Assembly (NCBI GenBank): GCA_029990175.1
Contig: JARKIP010000038.1
Location: 23,815,501-23,879,500, forward strand
Direction: 5' to 3'
DNA from: Petunia secreta
Taxonomy: Eukaryota; Streptophyta; Magnoliopsida; Solanales; Solanaceae
Length of the DNA stretch: 64,000 bases
The first letter of the stretch is position 1. Each line of letters begins with the position of its first letter. This document shows, one piece after another, positions 37,905-49,520 of this stretch. The notes under the pieces are model-generated. The model was not told where the DNA came from. It did not search any database and saw nothing but the letters and a program-made list of their open reading frames with translations. A program made the position numbers and the translations under genes.

Positions 37905-40489
37905 TCAATTTGTAGGCTGACTTGTAGCCTCATTTCCACTACGAACAACGGGGCATGTAGTTTTCTTGTGCCCATATCTCTTGCAGTTGCCACATTTATT
38001 TCTCCTCTTTGGAAGACGCTCCCAATAGATCGAATCCGGTTAACCCTTCTCCTTCCACGGTTGTTCGGCTTTGGGGGCAGAGGCACTGGATAAAGTATCT
38101 CTTCAGCAGGGACGACCCATGATTCTTCGGGAGGTACTGCATTGACAGGCTCTGCATAGGCAAGGATGTATGCTTGTGTTGTGTAATATCCAGAAGTGTA
38201 TTCATACACTCTACTTCCATATTCATCGCCATGCAACCCCCTAATTGCTGCCATAGCATGTACACAAGGTAACTGATCAAGATCGAACTCCCTACATGTA
38301 CATGTCCTCTCATATAGATCAACTTCTGCCTCATGCCCTGGACTAATGATTTCGAAACCATAAGTTCCCTTCCTGTTGACAACTAGCTTGTCTCCCACTT
38401 CTTTATTCTTCCTTATTTTTATTTCAACGTCTGGGACGCATAAATTTGGGTGGTTGATTAACTTCATGGCCCTAGTGTGGAATTTTTCCGCAAAGTTCCT
38501 ACCTATATCCTTCAAGAGGGCAGCAATGGGGTATTCTCTTTGCTCTTTCAGCATGGAATTAATGGACTCAGCTATGTTTGATGTCATCACTTCAAACCTA
38601 TTAAAAAGAATAAAAATTATAATAGTCAAAACATATTCCTAGCATAAAGCACAAGTGCAGATATAGGAATAAGAAGTGCGGAACATTAATGATGTTCCTA
38701 ACATGACTCATACGTTCAGAACGCCGATAATGAGTTCGGAACATCATTAGAAAATAAATTTTCCTATAATGTTCTGAACATATATGTTATGTTCGGAGAG
38801 CGTAATGTGACGTTTGGAACATATTGAAAGCAGACAGTAATATTACATGTTTCCTGGGAAATATAATCTGCTCCATCTATGATAGCCAACAACATTTTCA
38901 AGATAATCCGCTACCCTCCAATCAATAGCCCTGATCTCATTCATAGCATCATTGAATTCCTCTACCCTGTATGCCTTTGCTGCAGTGTAGTATTTATGAA
39001 GACTGAATCCAAACTGAAACTTTGTTCGGATGCTTTCACCAAGGTGCCACATGCAAACTCCATAGTGTGCAGAAGGAAACACTTGGGCGACCATTTTCGA
39101 GATGCTCGGATGTCTATCCGAAACTATGCACAACTCTTCACTATCTGAAACTATGCAGCGTAATTGTTCGAAAAAATACTCATATGAGGCGTCGCACTCA
39201 TTGACTACAACACAAAAAGCAACAGGGAATACGTGACTCATTGCATCCTGAGCAACAGCAGACAACAACACCCCTCCATACTCGCCAGACAAATGTGTAC
39301 CGTCAACGGCTAGGACTTTTCTCACGTAAGTAAATCCCCTGATCCACGCTCTATAAGAGAGAAAAAAATACAAGAACTTCCCTGTGCTAGAAAGCCTCAA
39401 ATCTGTCTTGGTTCCTGGATTCTTGCTCCTAACCATATAAGCATAAGCATCAAGAATTTCAATACCTTTCGCATGTGTTCCCCGTGTCAAAGATTTTGCA
39501 AATTGACAGCCCCTAAGACACTTCCAGTAGCTAACCTTACAACCAAAATCGTTGTTAAGGGACTCCCTGACAGCTTTTGTGGTTGGACCTTTTCCCATTA
39601 AATATTTACCTTTCATGAACTCACCAATTATCTGGGCAGAGGCGTGTGAATTATGACTGGAATGATGTTGGACACCGTATGTGTGCATGTTATTGTAAAC
39701 GCTAATATAGAACCTATCATTACTTTTATACCTCATTGCCCTTAACCACCATTTGCATTTCACATCTAAACATCTAGCATTAAAAATCTTTGCAGTATTC
39801 TTCAATGGTTTGTAATTAAAACGATGTTTAACTGCTGCAATCTTCAATTTGGTGACCAGTTCTTTCTTATTGGGGAAAGTCATACCTTTTTCAAAACCTG
39901 TGCCATCAACGAAGTGAAATATCGGCTCGCTGCTTTATGTTGGAAACACAGGGGTATAAATGGCAGGATGTTCCTCTACATATTTGTCTTCTACTTCTTC
40001 TTCTTTTTCTTCATCTACATCTACGCCTGCTCTGTCTTCTTCTACCCCTCCTCCTCTGTCTTCTTCTTCTACTTCTTCATGTAAGTCATCCAATCGCTGA
40101 CTAAAATCATGCCCTCCACTATTTGGCATTTCTTGGTCATTAGAACCAACACATTCCTCCGTCGTTGAAACCACAATTACCCTTAGTGTGGGCCTAGCAC
40201 CATTACGATCAACGTCAGCCATATAAAGGCGTACATCATCATTGTTTCTTATTGTAACGGGAGGAGTCTTTTGATTTGCGGCAACACTCAGCATGTAAGT
40301 AATGCAAATGTCCCTCGGATTGTCTCTTATCCCCCAACTTCCGATGATTTTGTTAAGTAGAACATCATACGTAACATCTCTAGGCACAAGAATGGGTCTT
40401 GACTCTTTAACCTTCAGAACCCAAGCATAACATTTAGAACGCTCCACCCATTCACCTTGATAATTAACTCCTAATATAACCTCACCCAT
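37905..40489 (-). pseudogene. mudrA-like: MuDR-type MULE transposase, two exons, one stop and one frameshift
   Basis: The ATG at 40489 follows a splice-acceptor-like TTATTGCAG. Exon 1 is 40489-38847 and exon 2 is 38597-37905; the intron 38846-38598 has GT/AG borders. Order: PB1-like N-terminus, acidic linker (EEEDRGGGVEEDRAG...), MuDR DNA-binding region (MTFPNKKELVTKLK...), MULE catalytic core with Asp in VLAVDGTHL and Asp in CIVSDRHPS plus CMWHL, then SWIM finger (CTCREFDLDQLPCVHA), then CCHC knuckle (CGNCKRYGHKKTTC). An in-frame TAA at 39935-39937 splits the N-terminal part from the rest. The knuckle lies one frame off from the SWIM exon, so a one-base indel sits near 38040. Total length would be ~778 residues, normal for the family. 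Confidence 0.85.
38598..38846 (-). other. Intron of the transposase gene
   Basis: The donor ACAT|GTAATA and acceptor TTTTTAATAG|GTTTGAAG join the codons around GNMFEVMTSNIAESINS, a conserved stretch in MULE transposases. The intron contains at least one exact GTTCGGAAC (38734-38742) and several variants. Confidence 0.8.
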
Positions 40490-40554
40490 CGATGGTCACC
40501 TGCAATAAATTGGAATGACCAACTATTAGTATTACTAATATTTATACAGTATGT

Positions 40555-40740
40555 TTCCAAACCTCAATGTTCTCGTTTGGAACATCCTCCTGACGTTCTG
40601 AACATCAGATTACAGTTTTTCATTGCTCAATGCAAGATGTTCCAAACCTCAGTATTGCTCGTTTGGAACATCTCATGCAGACGTTCTGAACATCACCTTA
40701 CACTTTTTCGATGCTTAATGCAAGATGTTCCATACTGCAA
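40555..40740. repeat. ~90-base tandem duplication rich in GTTC/GAAC motifs
   Basis: Two units (about 40561-40645 and 40652-40735) each hold CTCGTTTGGAACATC, GACGTTCTGAACATCA and TGCAAGATGTTCC. They lie directly upstream of the transposase start, so a role in its expression or in transposase binding is possible. Confidence 0.75.
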
Positions 40741-41199
40741 CAGAACGCTCAAACATCCTACAGAATGTTCCGAACATTATCTGTGAAAATTCCAATAATA
40801 TACATACGCCGCGTAAAACGCTAGCGATATGTTTGGAATTACAATTACGGCCATAGGAAAGTCGAAATGGTGTTTGGAATTTCACGCTGATTGTTCGGAG
40901 GAACTGAATCCATAACAACCCCGAATCAACAAAAACAACAAAAAACATGTTCGAAAATTTAGTACACTTACCGGAGATGACTGGATTGATACGATTAAAA
41001 TTGGAGGAACAAGATTTCTCCTTTAATGGATAAGAAACGACCAGATTTAACGAAATGCCGTATAACCCAAATGTGGGGGGTCTCAGCTTGTATTGCCTAA
41101 AACTGGAAAGGATATTCAAGATAATAAGCTCAGCAGCTATGGTGGAATGGGTATTATTTCGATCTACGAAAGGAAGCTCAGCAGCTATGGTGGAACTTT

Positions 41200-41822
41200 A
41201 GGCGGGAATGGAATGTGGAAAAAATGGAGGGAAAACGGGGGAGAGGAGAGAGGAAGCAGCTAGGGAATGGCCAAATTTGGCAAAAAACTACTTTATATAC
41301 ATGGACTATTGTACAACTTACAAAATATTGGGGTGAGAATGTTACATAGTTAATAACACTAATTAAATGAGGACCCTAGATTTCATGTTTAAAATTTGAG
41401 CCTTTTTCCACACAAAAAAGACTTGGGAGACCTGCCATGCCAATCCCCCTCAACACAGAGAGAACAGTGAGCAGCAACATTAAGGCCTTGATAATTAAGG
41501 TATCGGTAACACAGAATGTGACCATTAAAGCACTACAGAGGAAGTATTTTATTTTATTGAGCGTACGGAGATGCCATAACCAACTTATGTCCAGTGCATG
41601 AGAATGAGTGGTATTTAAATTAAACTATAAGTAGTTTTGGTGGAAAAAAAAACCATTTGAACTTACGGTCCATTAGGATTATAGCAGAATTAGGATCTGA
41701 AGAAATTGACATAGAATGATAGAAGTAATCTTTTTTGTAATTGAAGTAGGAAGTAAAGGAGGGGTTTCTTAAATCCAGGAACCCAATTGTACATAGGTCA
41801 TGCACTTTAAGTGGTAGGTCAG
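41200..41822. other. Right flank of the MULE, no gene
   Basis: 41200-41450 contains CAAATTTGGCAAAAAACTAC and other AT-rich sequence and may include the right terminus of the unit. 41450-41822 shows no ORF, RNA gene or recognisable repeat. Confidence 0.35.
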
Positions 41823-41890
41823 TACTTCCTCCGTCCTAATTTAAGTATCTTAGTTTGAGTAGGCATGAAGTTTAAAAAATAGAGGTTGAA
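41823..41890 (+). mobile_element. Left end of a Stowaway-like MITE fragment
   Basis: TACTTCCTCCGTCCTAATTT resembles the terminal repeat of plant Tc1/mariner-type Stowaway MITEs (TACTCCCTCCGTCC). The rest of the element is not found next to it; homology to inverted arm A begins at about 41902. Confidence 0.45.
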
Positions 41891-41901
41891 TTTTTAATTA
41901 G

Positions 41902-44033
41902 AAAATGATATGTGGCCATACTTTTCTTGGCACTAATGGTCATACTGGGGATAATTAAGTCATTTCACTAGAGAATTGGGGGCATTATGGATACTTCTTA
42001 TATTTTTTGTGACTATTATACCTTTCATGAAAAAAAAATTCAAATTTTAAATTCACTCTCTTTCTCTATCCCTCGATCTCTCTCTGTAATCATTATATTT
42101 TACATTCCCTATGCATAGAATATATAAAAACTACGCTTTTTTGTGCCCATTTTTTTATTATAATTTTTCAAATATTTGAATACCAACTTGTGACTTTCTG
42201 ATTTTTTTCCATAATATAAAAAGAAATCTTATTTAGTGCATATCTCATATTCTTCTTAATATATACGAAAGTTTAATTTCATGATAATTATTTTTGTGCT
42301 TTCTTCTTTCTAGTACGTCACTTTTTAGTATAAAAAATTAAAAAATAGTTTTATAAAGTGTTTAACAAAAAAATTTCAACTTGATGTGTAAAAATAAGTA
42401 TTTTCTAGGAAAAAAAAGGCTAAAAGCTATTTACAAAAAATCAATTTGTTTATTTTTTGCATTTATTTGAAACCCATCTTTTAGAAAAATAAAGTATTTT
42501 TTGTTAGAAAAGTTATAAAACTTTTTTAATTGAATCCCACCATAACCTATAGAGGAAAATATTTTATTTAATTAATATATACATAAATACTTATAATACG
42601 CATACGCTAGTTCGATCAAAATACAAAGTATAAATTTTTAAAAAAATTTCATATTCATTTAAATTTTAAATTTAAATAATTGAAAAAAAAACTCAAAGTT
42701 AAAATTTTACATGAATTATCACTAACTTAAAAATAGCAAAATAGTATCTTATTTCAAGTTCGAAATAATATTCTTAGTCGTAACACGTCTAAACTAGAAC
42801 CAAGATAATGTCCTTATTTATCTTATTAATTTGGTTGAATAAAAACTTGCATTGTTTGACAAAAAAAAAATATATCCTTATAGAGGAAAATAAACCTAAC
42901 TTTATTAAAAATATTGTATGTATATGTTATTATATATAATTGTATGTCCCCCAAGGTGCCTTCAATTGTTCATTACTATCCGTGATTGAAGGATCAGATA
43001 AGACAAATCAAAACTCATTACTATTTGTGATAACATATAGAAGATATAAGAAATTTTGCTACATAGCAAGAGAAATTGAAGGATCAAATAGAGCAAATCA
43101 AAAATTCATTAGTAATAGTAATAATATAAAAGATATAAAAAAAATTTGGCTACATAGCAAGAGTAAATATATATGAAGTAACTTAAAAAACAGGTTAGAC
43201 GACACACTTTTACCAGGTTCGAACCTTTGACCTTCAATTACAATGTCGCAGTTGTTGCCATTATGCTGGAGTAACTTCATCTCTCAGGTTCACTCAAACT
43301 ATACTTAAACACACATATTCTTGTCTTCAATTTCTAAGGTGTTAGTTGACCCATCAAGCAACAACATTCGTCCTTTTTTGTAGTCTATTCTTTGTTGACC
43401 CATCAATAAGCCAAAAAACATGAACATGAGACTAAAATGGCTTTAGTTAACATCGCGTAGAGACACACTAACAACTGCTCCTACTCCAACTTCTGATAAT
43501 TTTACACAATGCACGGTCAGTTAGTAGTTTGATTAATGATGTCATATTTGTATTTATTCTTGATAATATATTATTTTATACATAATAGTATTTCCATAAC
43601 AAATTTATTTCCTATATTTTTTTTCGTTCTCATATAATTCTTGTTGTATTATTTAGGGGTGTGTATACTAATATGTGAATTATAATTTTTTACTGATAAA
43701 TTTATGAATAGTGTGTAGATACAAATGCAGAGGAATAAGTTCGAAATATATAAGGCGTGTATTTTTATTACGTAGTTAACTAAATTACCATAATTCGAAT
43801 GAGTTCAATTTCAATACATTAATAAATTAGCTACAATGAAAATTGGTCACTTACGTTGCCATCTAAAATTTAAATGTTTAACGAAAAACTCCTACAAGCA
43901 AAAAAAAAAGAATCAATTAAATTCAGTACACATTTAAAATAAACTCATATATTCAATATTAAGAATAATGTACTTATATATCAATAGTAAGAATAATATA
44001 CTCATACATTTAGTTTAATTGTTCAATGTATTG
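41902..44033 (-). repeat. Arm B of the large inverted duplication
   Basis: On the minus strand this matches 1910-4998 in order. It lacks the hAT element and the Harbinger MITE present in arm A, and has its own extra sequence at about 42700-43340. Within that extra block, 43190-43290 has a GGTTCGAACC B-box-like stretch without a matching A box. No gene is seen. Confidence 0.75.
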
Positions 44034-44137
44034 GGACCATAAAAAGGTGGACATGCTAATTTAAAATTATTATTTTTAGAGGAAAATTTATTGGAGAGAA
44101 AAGAATAGTGGAGAGAAACTTATTGGAGGAAAAATAA

Positions 44138-44395
44138 TACTCCCTCCGGTCCATATTATTTAATTTTTTGGATATTTTCAGGCATATTAAGAAAATCACA
44201 TTTTTAGCATTAATTAACAATATAATTGACTATATTAGCCCTTATTCAAGCTATTACTACTTATCATTTTGTTTTAAAATCATTTATTAACAAGGCGTGA
44301 CATTGTAAAATTGTGTCTTGATTTCCGAAAAGATCAAATATTGTGGACAAAAAAAAATATGCTAAAAAATCAAATAAAATGGACCGGAGGGAGTA
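44138..44395. mobile_element. Stowaway (Tc1/mariner) MITE, complete
   Basis: Element 44140-44393 (254 bases) begins CTCCCTCCGGTCCAT and ends with its exact reverse complement ATGGACCGGAGGGAG. It is flanked by TA on both sides. There is no coding capacity. Confidence 0.92.
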
Positions 44396-44479
44396 GTAAT
44401 TAGAGCCAAAAGTGAATAGAGACTTTATGAACTTTTCATCGAGTATTGTCATTTTAGGTCCATGGAGGTATGGCTATTT

Positions 44480-44662
44480 AGCAGCGTCCTTTTTAATTTT
44501 GTGATTCTAAATTAAAGATATGTATGATGTACTAAAATGTCATTAAAACTTATGGTTTTAAACTTGTCATGTGTGATTTTGAATTATCAACTTACTAAAT
44601 ATGAAAAAAATACTAATCAAAAATAAAAATAAGACATTTAAATTGGACAGAAGGAGTAATAT
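44480..44662. mobile_element. Stowaway-like MITE fragment, right end
   Basis: The stretch ends TTAAATTGGACAGAAGGAGT, the reverse complement of a diverged CTCCTTCTGTCC terminus. The internal AAAATGTCATTAAAACTTAT-type text resembles common Solanaceae members. The left end is not clear. Confidence 0.5.
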
Positions 44663-46105
44663 TTAGGGAACGGGTTTTCAACGGAGGAGTTTTGGGAATC
44701 CATTATGAAGCCAAAAGTCAATGTGCTTCCAATTCCCAAGGGACCATGCTAATAAATATTTAGTTGTCCCCAAAAAATTTTGCCAGCTGGCCCGCACGCC
44801 CACTCTCGATGCTTTTGGCGAATATTTTGGATTATTTAAGTTTTAATCCCCATCGCCGAAACTAGAAAAGCTCCAAACGATTTACCAGGCTTTGGCAGAA
44901 ATATTCGGAACTACAGACTGAAGAAGTCCTCATAGATCACAAGAAGTTTCTTGCTGTCCTTGTAGTCAAATCCAGAAATGAGTGACACAATAGTGTCTTT
45001 AAAAAAAAAAAATTGCACAAAAGAACAATCTCGGGACTTTTTTTTAAAAAAAAAAAACATAGAGGCATTTTGTCCTAATTATAAAATATGGAGGAATTGA
45101 GGACATAATTACAAAACATAACAAAAATATAAACCCTCACTGTAGCAACCATACACTCATCCTCATATTCCTCCTATTTTCACTCATCCTCCCTTCTCCA
45201 CTCTATAGTCATCGAACCCTTCCCCCTACTACTACCGCTGGACCCCTTCCGCCAATACCGACGCCGAAAACCTTCCTACACTACCGCTGCTGGAGCAACT
45301 TTCAACAAGTACTTTTGTAGATCTGTTGATTTTTCGCTCATGTTTTGCTTTCTCCCTTTAAAATGTGCTGTTTTTCAGTGCAATTTAATTTTTTCCGTTA
45401 ATATAAGGGGTTTTTGGTTCAAAAAGTTATATTTTTCGACCAAAATTTGGTACTTTTCGGCTAGATATGATGTTTTCTAGTTAGATATGGTATTTTTCCG
45501 ATCAGGCCTGGTATTTTTTTCATATTTTTATTTTATTGAATCTCTTTGTATCTTCATTGTTTCTGCACTATTTTTGCATTTTGCATTATTACTGCACCAT
45601 TTCTACATTATTTTTGTATTTCTGCATTATTTATGCGTTTCTGCACAGTTTTTGTACACTTCCTACCCTATTTTCCCCATTATTTCTGCATGTCTTTACA
45701 CATGGAGAATATATAATTGTATATAAGTGTAAAAAGTACTTTGGCCGTTTTGTATTCTCATCTTTGCGTCCAACATAATACTTTTAAATTTTTATACTTA
45801 CGTTATTTTTTTAATATGCATCTCAACAATCACCATTAAACTTTATAAAACAAGATAATTTTAAATATTTTCGTCCAGATGTGGTTTCGTAAGACTCACC
45901 TTTCTTGTGGTTTATGATATTACGTCGTTAGGTTTAATATCTTTGTAATTGTAATGATTCTTAACCTAGTTATTATTTATTTTTAAAAAATATGAGTTGA
46001 CTAAATTACCCTTATTAGGATTTATTATTAAATTAATTTTATGAATAAATGTTTACTAATAAATTATTTAAGAATAAAACTTAAATTCATTAGCTGGAAG
46101 GACTT
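44663..46105. other. Intergenic DNA, no gene recognised
   Basis: 45120-45320 is CT-rich and C-rich like a 5' leader of a plant gene or element, then 45330-45780 is T-rich with repeated TTTCTGCATTATTT text. Neither contains a supported protein or RNA. The ORFs at 45487-45778 are Phe/Leu-rich translations of this low-complexity DNA. Confidence 0.4.
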
Positions 46106-46111
46106 TTACAT

Positions 46112-46270
46112 TCAATGGCGGACCTAGAATTTTAAGTAAATAGGTGCTCCCTAACGGAAAATGGTGCAGGTGGAACTCGAACTTGGGTAGAAGGAGGCAT
46201 TCAACCATTTATCCTAATGCCCTTATTACCACTGCACCGTCCATCTCTTGCATTGCAGGGGTGCTGAAGC
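46112..46270. repeat. Dispersed Solanaceae-type repeat (GGCGGACCTAG...)
   Basis: It begins AATGGCGGACCTAGAATTTT and runs to AGGGGTGCTGAAGC. A second element with related ends (AGAGGCGGACCTA) is at 62774-62958. Repeats with this signature are common in Solanaceae from memory. Confidence 0.45.
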
Positions 46271-46299
46271 TATATTCTTATTCGCTTTTCACTAGGAGT

Positions 46300-46492
46300 C
46301 CGTTTGGGTGAGCTTAAAAGTGGCTTATAAGCCTATAAGTTCATTAGTAAATGTTTGGTAACTCAAAAATTTATGGGTTTATAAACTCTTATTTACTTTT
46401 AAAAAGCCAAAAACGATCCTAACTTCTTATAAAGTGACTTATAAGCCATTTTTAGCTCATAAACTACTTAAAATAAGCTCATCCATACACTA
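46300..46492. mobile_element. Short MITE with GTTTGGGTGAGCTT termini
   Basis: GTTTGGGTGAGCTTAAAAGT on the left pairs with GTATGGATGAGCTTATTTTA read from the right on the other strand. It is about 190 bases and noncoding. A second, longer sequence opening with GTTTGGGTTGGCTC starts near 46528. The superfamily is uncertain; hAT-like is my guess. Confidence 0.5.
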
Positions 46493-47124
46493 GCTTCGTT
46501 CTGGTAGTTGAGAAAGCATAGAACGAGCCCGTTTGGGTTGGCTCAAAAAAAGTAATTTTTAAGCTCTTGTGATTAAAAGCAATTTTTAAGTGTTTAAGCT
46601 TATTTATAAATAAACAGTTATATGTTTGGATAAAAGTGTTGAAATTGACAAAAAAGATTTTGAGGTATTTGGTAAAAATATGTATTTTGTGCTAAAATGA
46701 TTAAAATCTTAAAAAGAACAAAAGCAAAAAGGGAGATGATTGAAGTCATTTGTTAGTGAGGGTATTAGTGAAATTTAAAAAAATATTTAAGGATAAAAAG
46801 TTAAAATAATTGGTTAAATTATAACAGCATTTAAGCCATAAGAAGTTAATTAAGATTGTCCATTTTCAACTTTTGGCTTTTCTTCAACTTAAAAGCCAAA
46901 TACTTTTAAGCATTTTTTAAGTATTCAAACACTTATACTTTACTATATTAGAAGTGACTTGTGTTTCGATCAGGGGTAATTTCATAATTTCAGTTTGAAA
47001 ATTACTTCAAAATTTCACACCACAAAATTCTGGAAACATTCGTATATGCAAACCACAGATTCCATAATTTTGGTCCCACTATCTTTACGTATTTGAAATC
47101 CCAAAGCATAAGAAATATAATAGT

Positions 47125-47650
47125 AAGGTGCGAGAAGTAAGGTTGCGATGGTACGACCATGGTAAGAGAAGGGGCACCGACGCACCGGTGAAGAGGTGTG
47201 AGTGGCTGGCTGTGCTGGGTCTGCAGAGAGGTAGAGGCAGACCAAAGAAGAATTGGGGCGAAGTGATTCGACATGATATGGCTCACCTCCAGGTCACCGA
47301 GGATATGACCCTTGACAGGAAAGCGTGGAGGTCTAGGATTAGGGTAGAAGGTTAGGTGAAAGGCGATTGATTGCTGCCATTTTAGCTGTATTGTTCCCAT
47401 GCATAGTAGTCTTATCTTGTCCTTTTCGCTATTGGCCTCTTCTTGAGCATTAATGGTGTTTCTTACCTTGTTTGTCTTCATCTTATTTTCAAGATATTTC
47501 TTTGTTTTTAAAATTTTCAAATATTTTTTTAAGCCGAGGGTCTATCGGAAATAGCCTCTCTACCTCGGTGGGGGTAAGGTCTCGTGCATCTCACCCTCTC
47601 CTGACCCTACTTGTGGGATTACACTGGGTATGTTGTTGTTGTGGTGGTAA
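47125..47650 (+). mobile_element. 5'-truncated LINE (RTE-type) tail
   Basis: 47128-47355 encodes the last ~75 residues of a LINE reverse-transcriptase protein: RWYDHGKRRGTDAPVKRCEW, RGRGRPKKNWGEVIRHDM and MTLDRKAWRSRIRVEG are very common in plant genomes. The noncoding tail includes CGAGGGTCTATCGGAAATAG and GTGGGATTACACTGGGTATG and ends in TTG repeats, the hallmark of this Solanaceae LINE family. The copy is severely 5'-truncated, as usual for target-primed integration. Confidence 0.82.
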
Positions 47651-47699
47651 GAAAGATAATAGTAAAGCACCAGCATATCCCCACTTTGTAAAAGTAAAT

Positions 47700-48582
47700 G
47701 AAAATTGATAAATTGTACTTGTTGAAGATCTATTTTACTGTATCCTTTTACTTATACATATTTTGGCACCAACTTACGTCCAATCATCACTCTTAAAAAT
47801 ATTTTTAAAAAAAATAATGACCTATTTTTAAATTTGGAAGTAATTTAACTTATAATTTTTTATTTTATCCTTAATTAATTAGATGATTTATAACCAAACA
47901 AATATCTATGAATTGTTTTAACCCACAGATTTTAAAAGTTTTATTTATTTATTTATATATTTATCAAACTTCGTAGTCAATATTAAGTTTAAAAGTATCA
48001 TACAAATCATACATTATTTGAAATTTTATAACTTGTAAACTAGAACTAATCACCAGATTTTATTGTCAGCGTCATCTTGAGTTTTTATGGCTATTTACCA
48101 AATCAATTTTTATGCATAACGGAAATAAATTTGAGTGACACATTCCTTCATTTTTAATATTTCAAAAAGAAAAATAATAATTAAAAATATTAAAGTATCA
48201 TAAAAACATTATTCAATGCATTAGATAGTTGCGAAGGATGGCTAATTATAATTTAGTATATGAATACGTATAATTGTGATAACGAAGAATAACGTTAGAA
48301 AGAGTGCTTAATAGTTATTACAATGTTTGTTACATTTTATATAAAACGATCACTTGAATACAAAAACTAAAATAGAAATGAAATTGCATTAATACGTGCT
48401 CCACACTTATTATCTTTCTTCTTCAACAAGTAGTAATCAAAACTTCAAAAGGAAAAAGAAAAAAATTAAAAAAGAGCTTTCTATACAACATTAAGTAATA
48501 GTTTTTTAAAAAAAGGAGATACTATCTAAATACTTTTTTAACATAATATATACAAGCTCTAACAATTGTGTATATATATATA
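47700..48582. other. AT-rich intergenic DNA ending in a TA run
   Basis: No gene or RNA is seen. The (TA)n run at about 48569-48587 is the target into which the Tat element inserted; the run continues after 62453. Confidence 0.6.
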
Positions 48583-48587
48583 TATAT

Positions 48588-49135
48588 TGTATGGGCCTAA
48601 ATCAGTTTTAGGTACACAAATCGAATTTGGATTCGAATATAAACAGATCTTTGTATCAAAGGTTGAATAAAGGCACAAAATGGACGTAAATGCGTAAAAG
48701 TAACTTGGTTTCAATATATGGATATTGAGTACAAATTTGGGCAGAGTTTTGGTATATATTTCTGGATGCCCGTTACATAAAATGAGCTACTATTTATAGA
48801 TACAAGCCTTGCCCACGATCTCCACTATCTGCTACCATGTTGTCCCACGATCCTGGTGTGAAGTGGCTGAGTTAGTGGGGTGAGGTAGTGGGCTGCAAAG
48901 CCGCTTGAACTGAGGAGGATCCACCGAGGTGAGAGTTGACGACCTCGGTGGCTTGGCCCTGTGGGTGATGGTTACCGAAGCTCAGCTCGCGGCTCGCCTT
49001 CGGTAACGCATCTTCGGTTTCAAGGCCTCGGCGATTCGCTCGATCGCTTCGGCGGTTGCTTAGTCGGGACGTGTTCGGTCGTTCAGATTTGCATGACCGG
49101 GGCGAATCGCCGCGGGTCGATTTTTACCCAATACA
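48588..49135 (-). repeat. 3' LTR of the Tat element
   Basis: 548 bases; on the minus strand it reads TGTATTGGGT...GGCCCATACA. It contains repeated ACCGAGG / CCTCGGT motifs. Confidence 0.92.
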
Positions 49136-49385
49136 GATAGTCCCCCCACTCCTCGGTTCCCTACCGAGGTAACCGAGGAGTGGAATGAAGTTTAGCGGGA
49201 AAGTGACGTGGCTCGATCTTATCCAAGCGTTTCAAAACTTGTCAACGGTTCGCGTCCCATCAGGTCACTTCTCGTGGACACGTGGCGTTCATCCATCGGT
49301 CTCTTGAACTTCCGCGCCGTAATCTTCGCTTCTCCCAACGTTACAATGATGACGCTGACGTCATTTTCCCCTCGTCTCCCACACC

Positions 49386-49393
49386 TATAAAAG
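49386..49393 (+). promoter_or_regulatory. TATA box of the antisense gene
   Basis: TATAAAAG on the plus strand lies 135 bases before the ATG at 49521, inside the element body rather than in the LTR. Transcription would run against the retrotransposon's own transcript. Confidence 0.65.
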
Positions 49394-49520
49394 GGGTGTT
49401 TCACTGAACATTTTCCTCACTTCTTTTTGAACGATCAACAGTGCAAAATCAAACAACACTCTCAAAACCTTTCAAAGTTTCCGATTTCGTGACAAAAACC
49501 CAACTTCTGTTTCTGCCACC

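Larger units (their letters stand above)
28000..41450. mobile_element. Mutator-like (MULE) unit carrying Ulp1 protease and passenger genes
   Basis: A MuDR-type transposase on the minus strand and a DUF1985/Ulp1 protease gene on the plus strand point toward each other across about 5 kb that holds three more small genes. Transposase plus Ulp1 is the hallmark of the KAONASHI-type MULEs described in melon and Arabidopsis (established knowledge). Noncoding parts share the GTTCSGAAC motif, which ties the whole interval together as one unit. I found neither convincing terminal inverted repeats nor a 9-10 bp target duplication, so the limits given are approximate. Many plant MULEs of this group lack long TIRs. 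Confidence 0.65.

Noticed and set aside
39824..40084. Plus-strand ORF with a Phe/Tyr-rich run
   Set aside because: It is the reverse of the acidic Glu/Asp linker in the transposase.
28000..41450. Terminal inverted repeats for the MULE
   Set aside because: I compared the two flanks by eye and found only short chance matches such as AACACTAAT, which is in direct rather than inverted orientation.
41620..41805. 61-codon minus-strand ORF
   Set aside because: Short, no start context or domain, AT-rich composition like its surroundings.
43190..43290. GGTTCGAACC stretch as a tRNA gene or SINE
   Set aside because: A B-box-like palindrome without A box or cloverleaf; it could be a worn SINE but cannot be supported.
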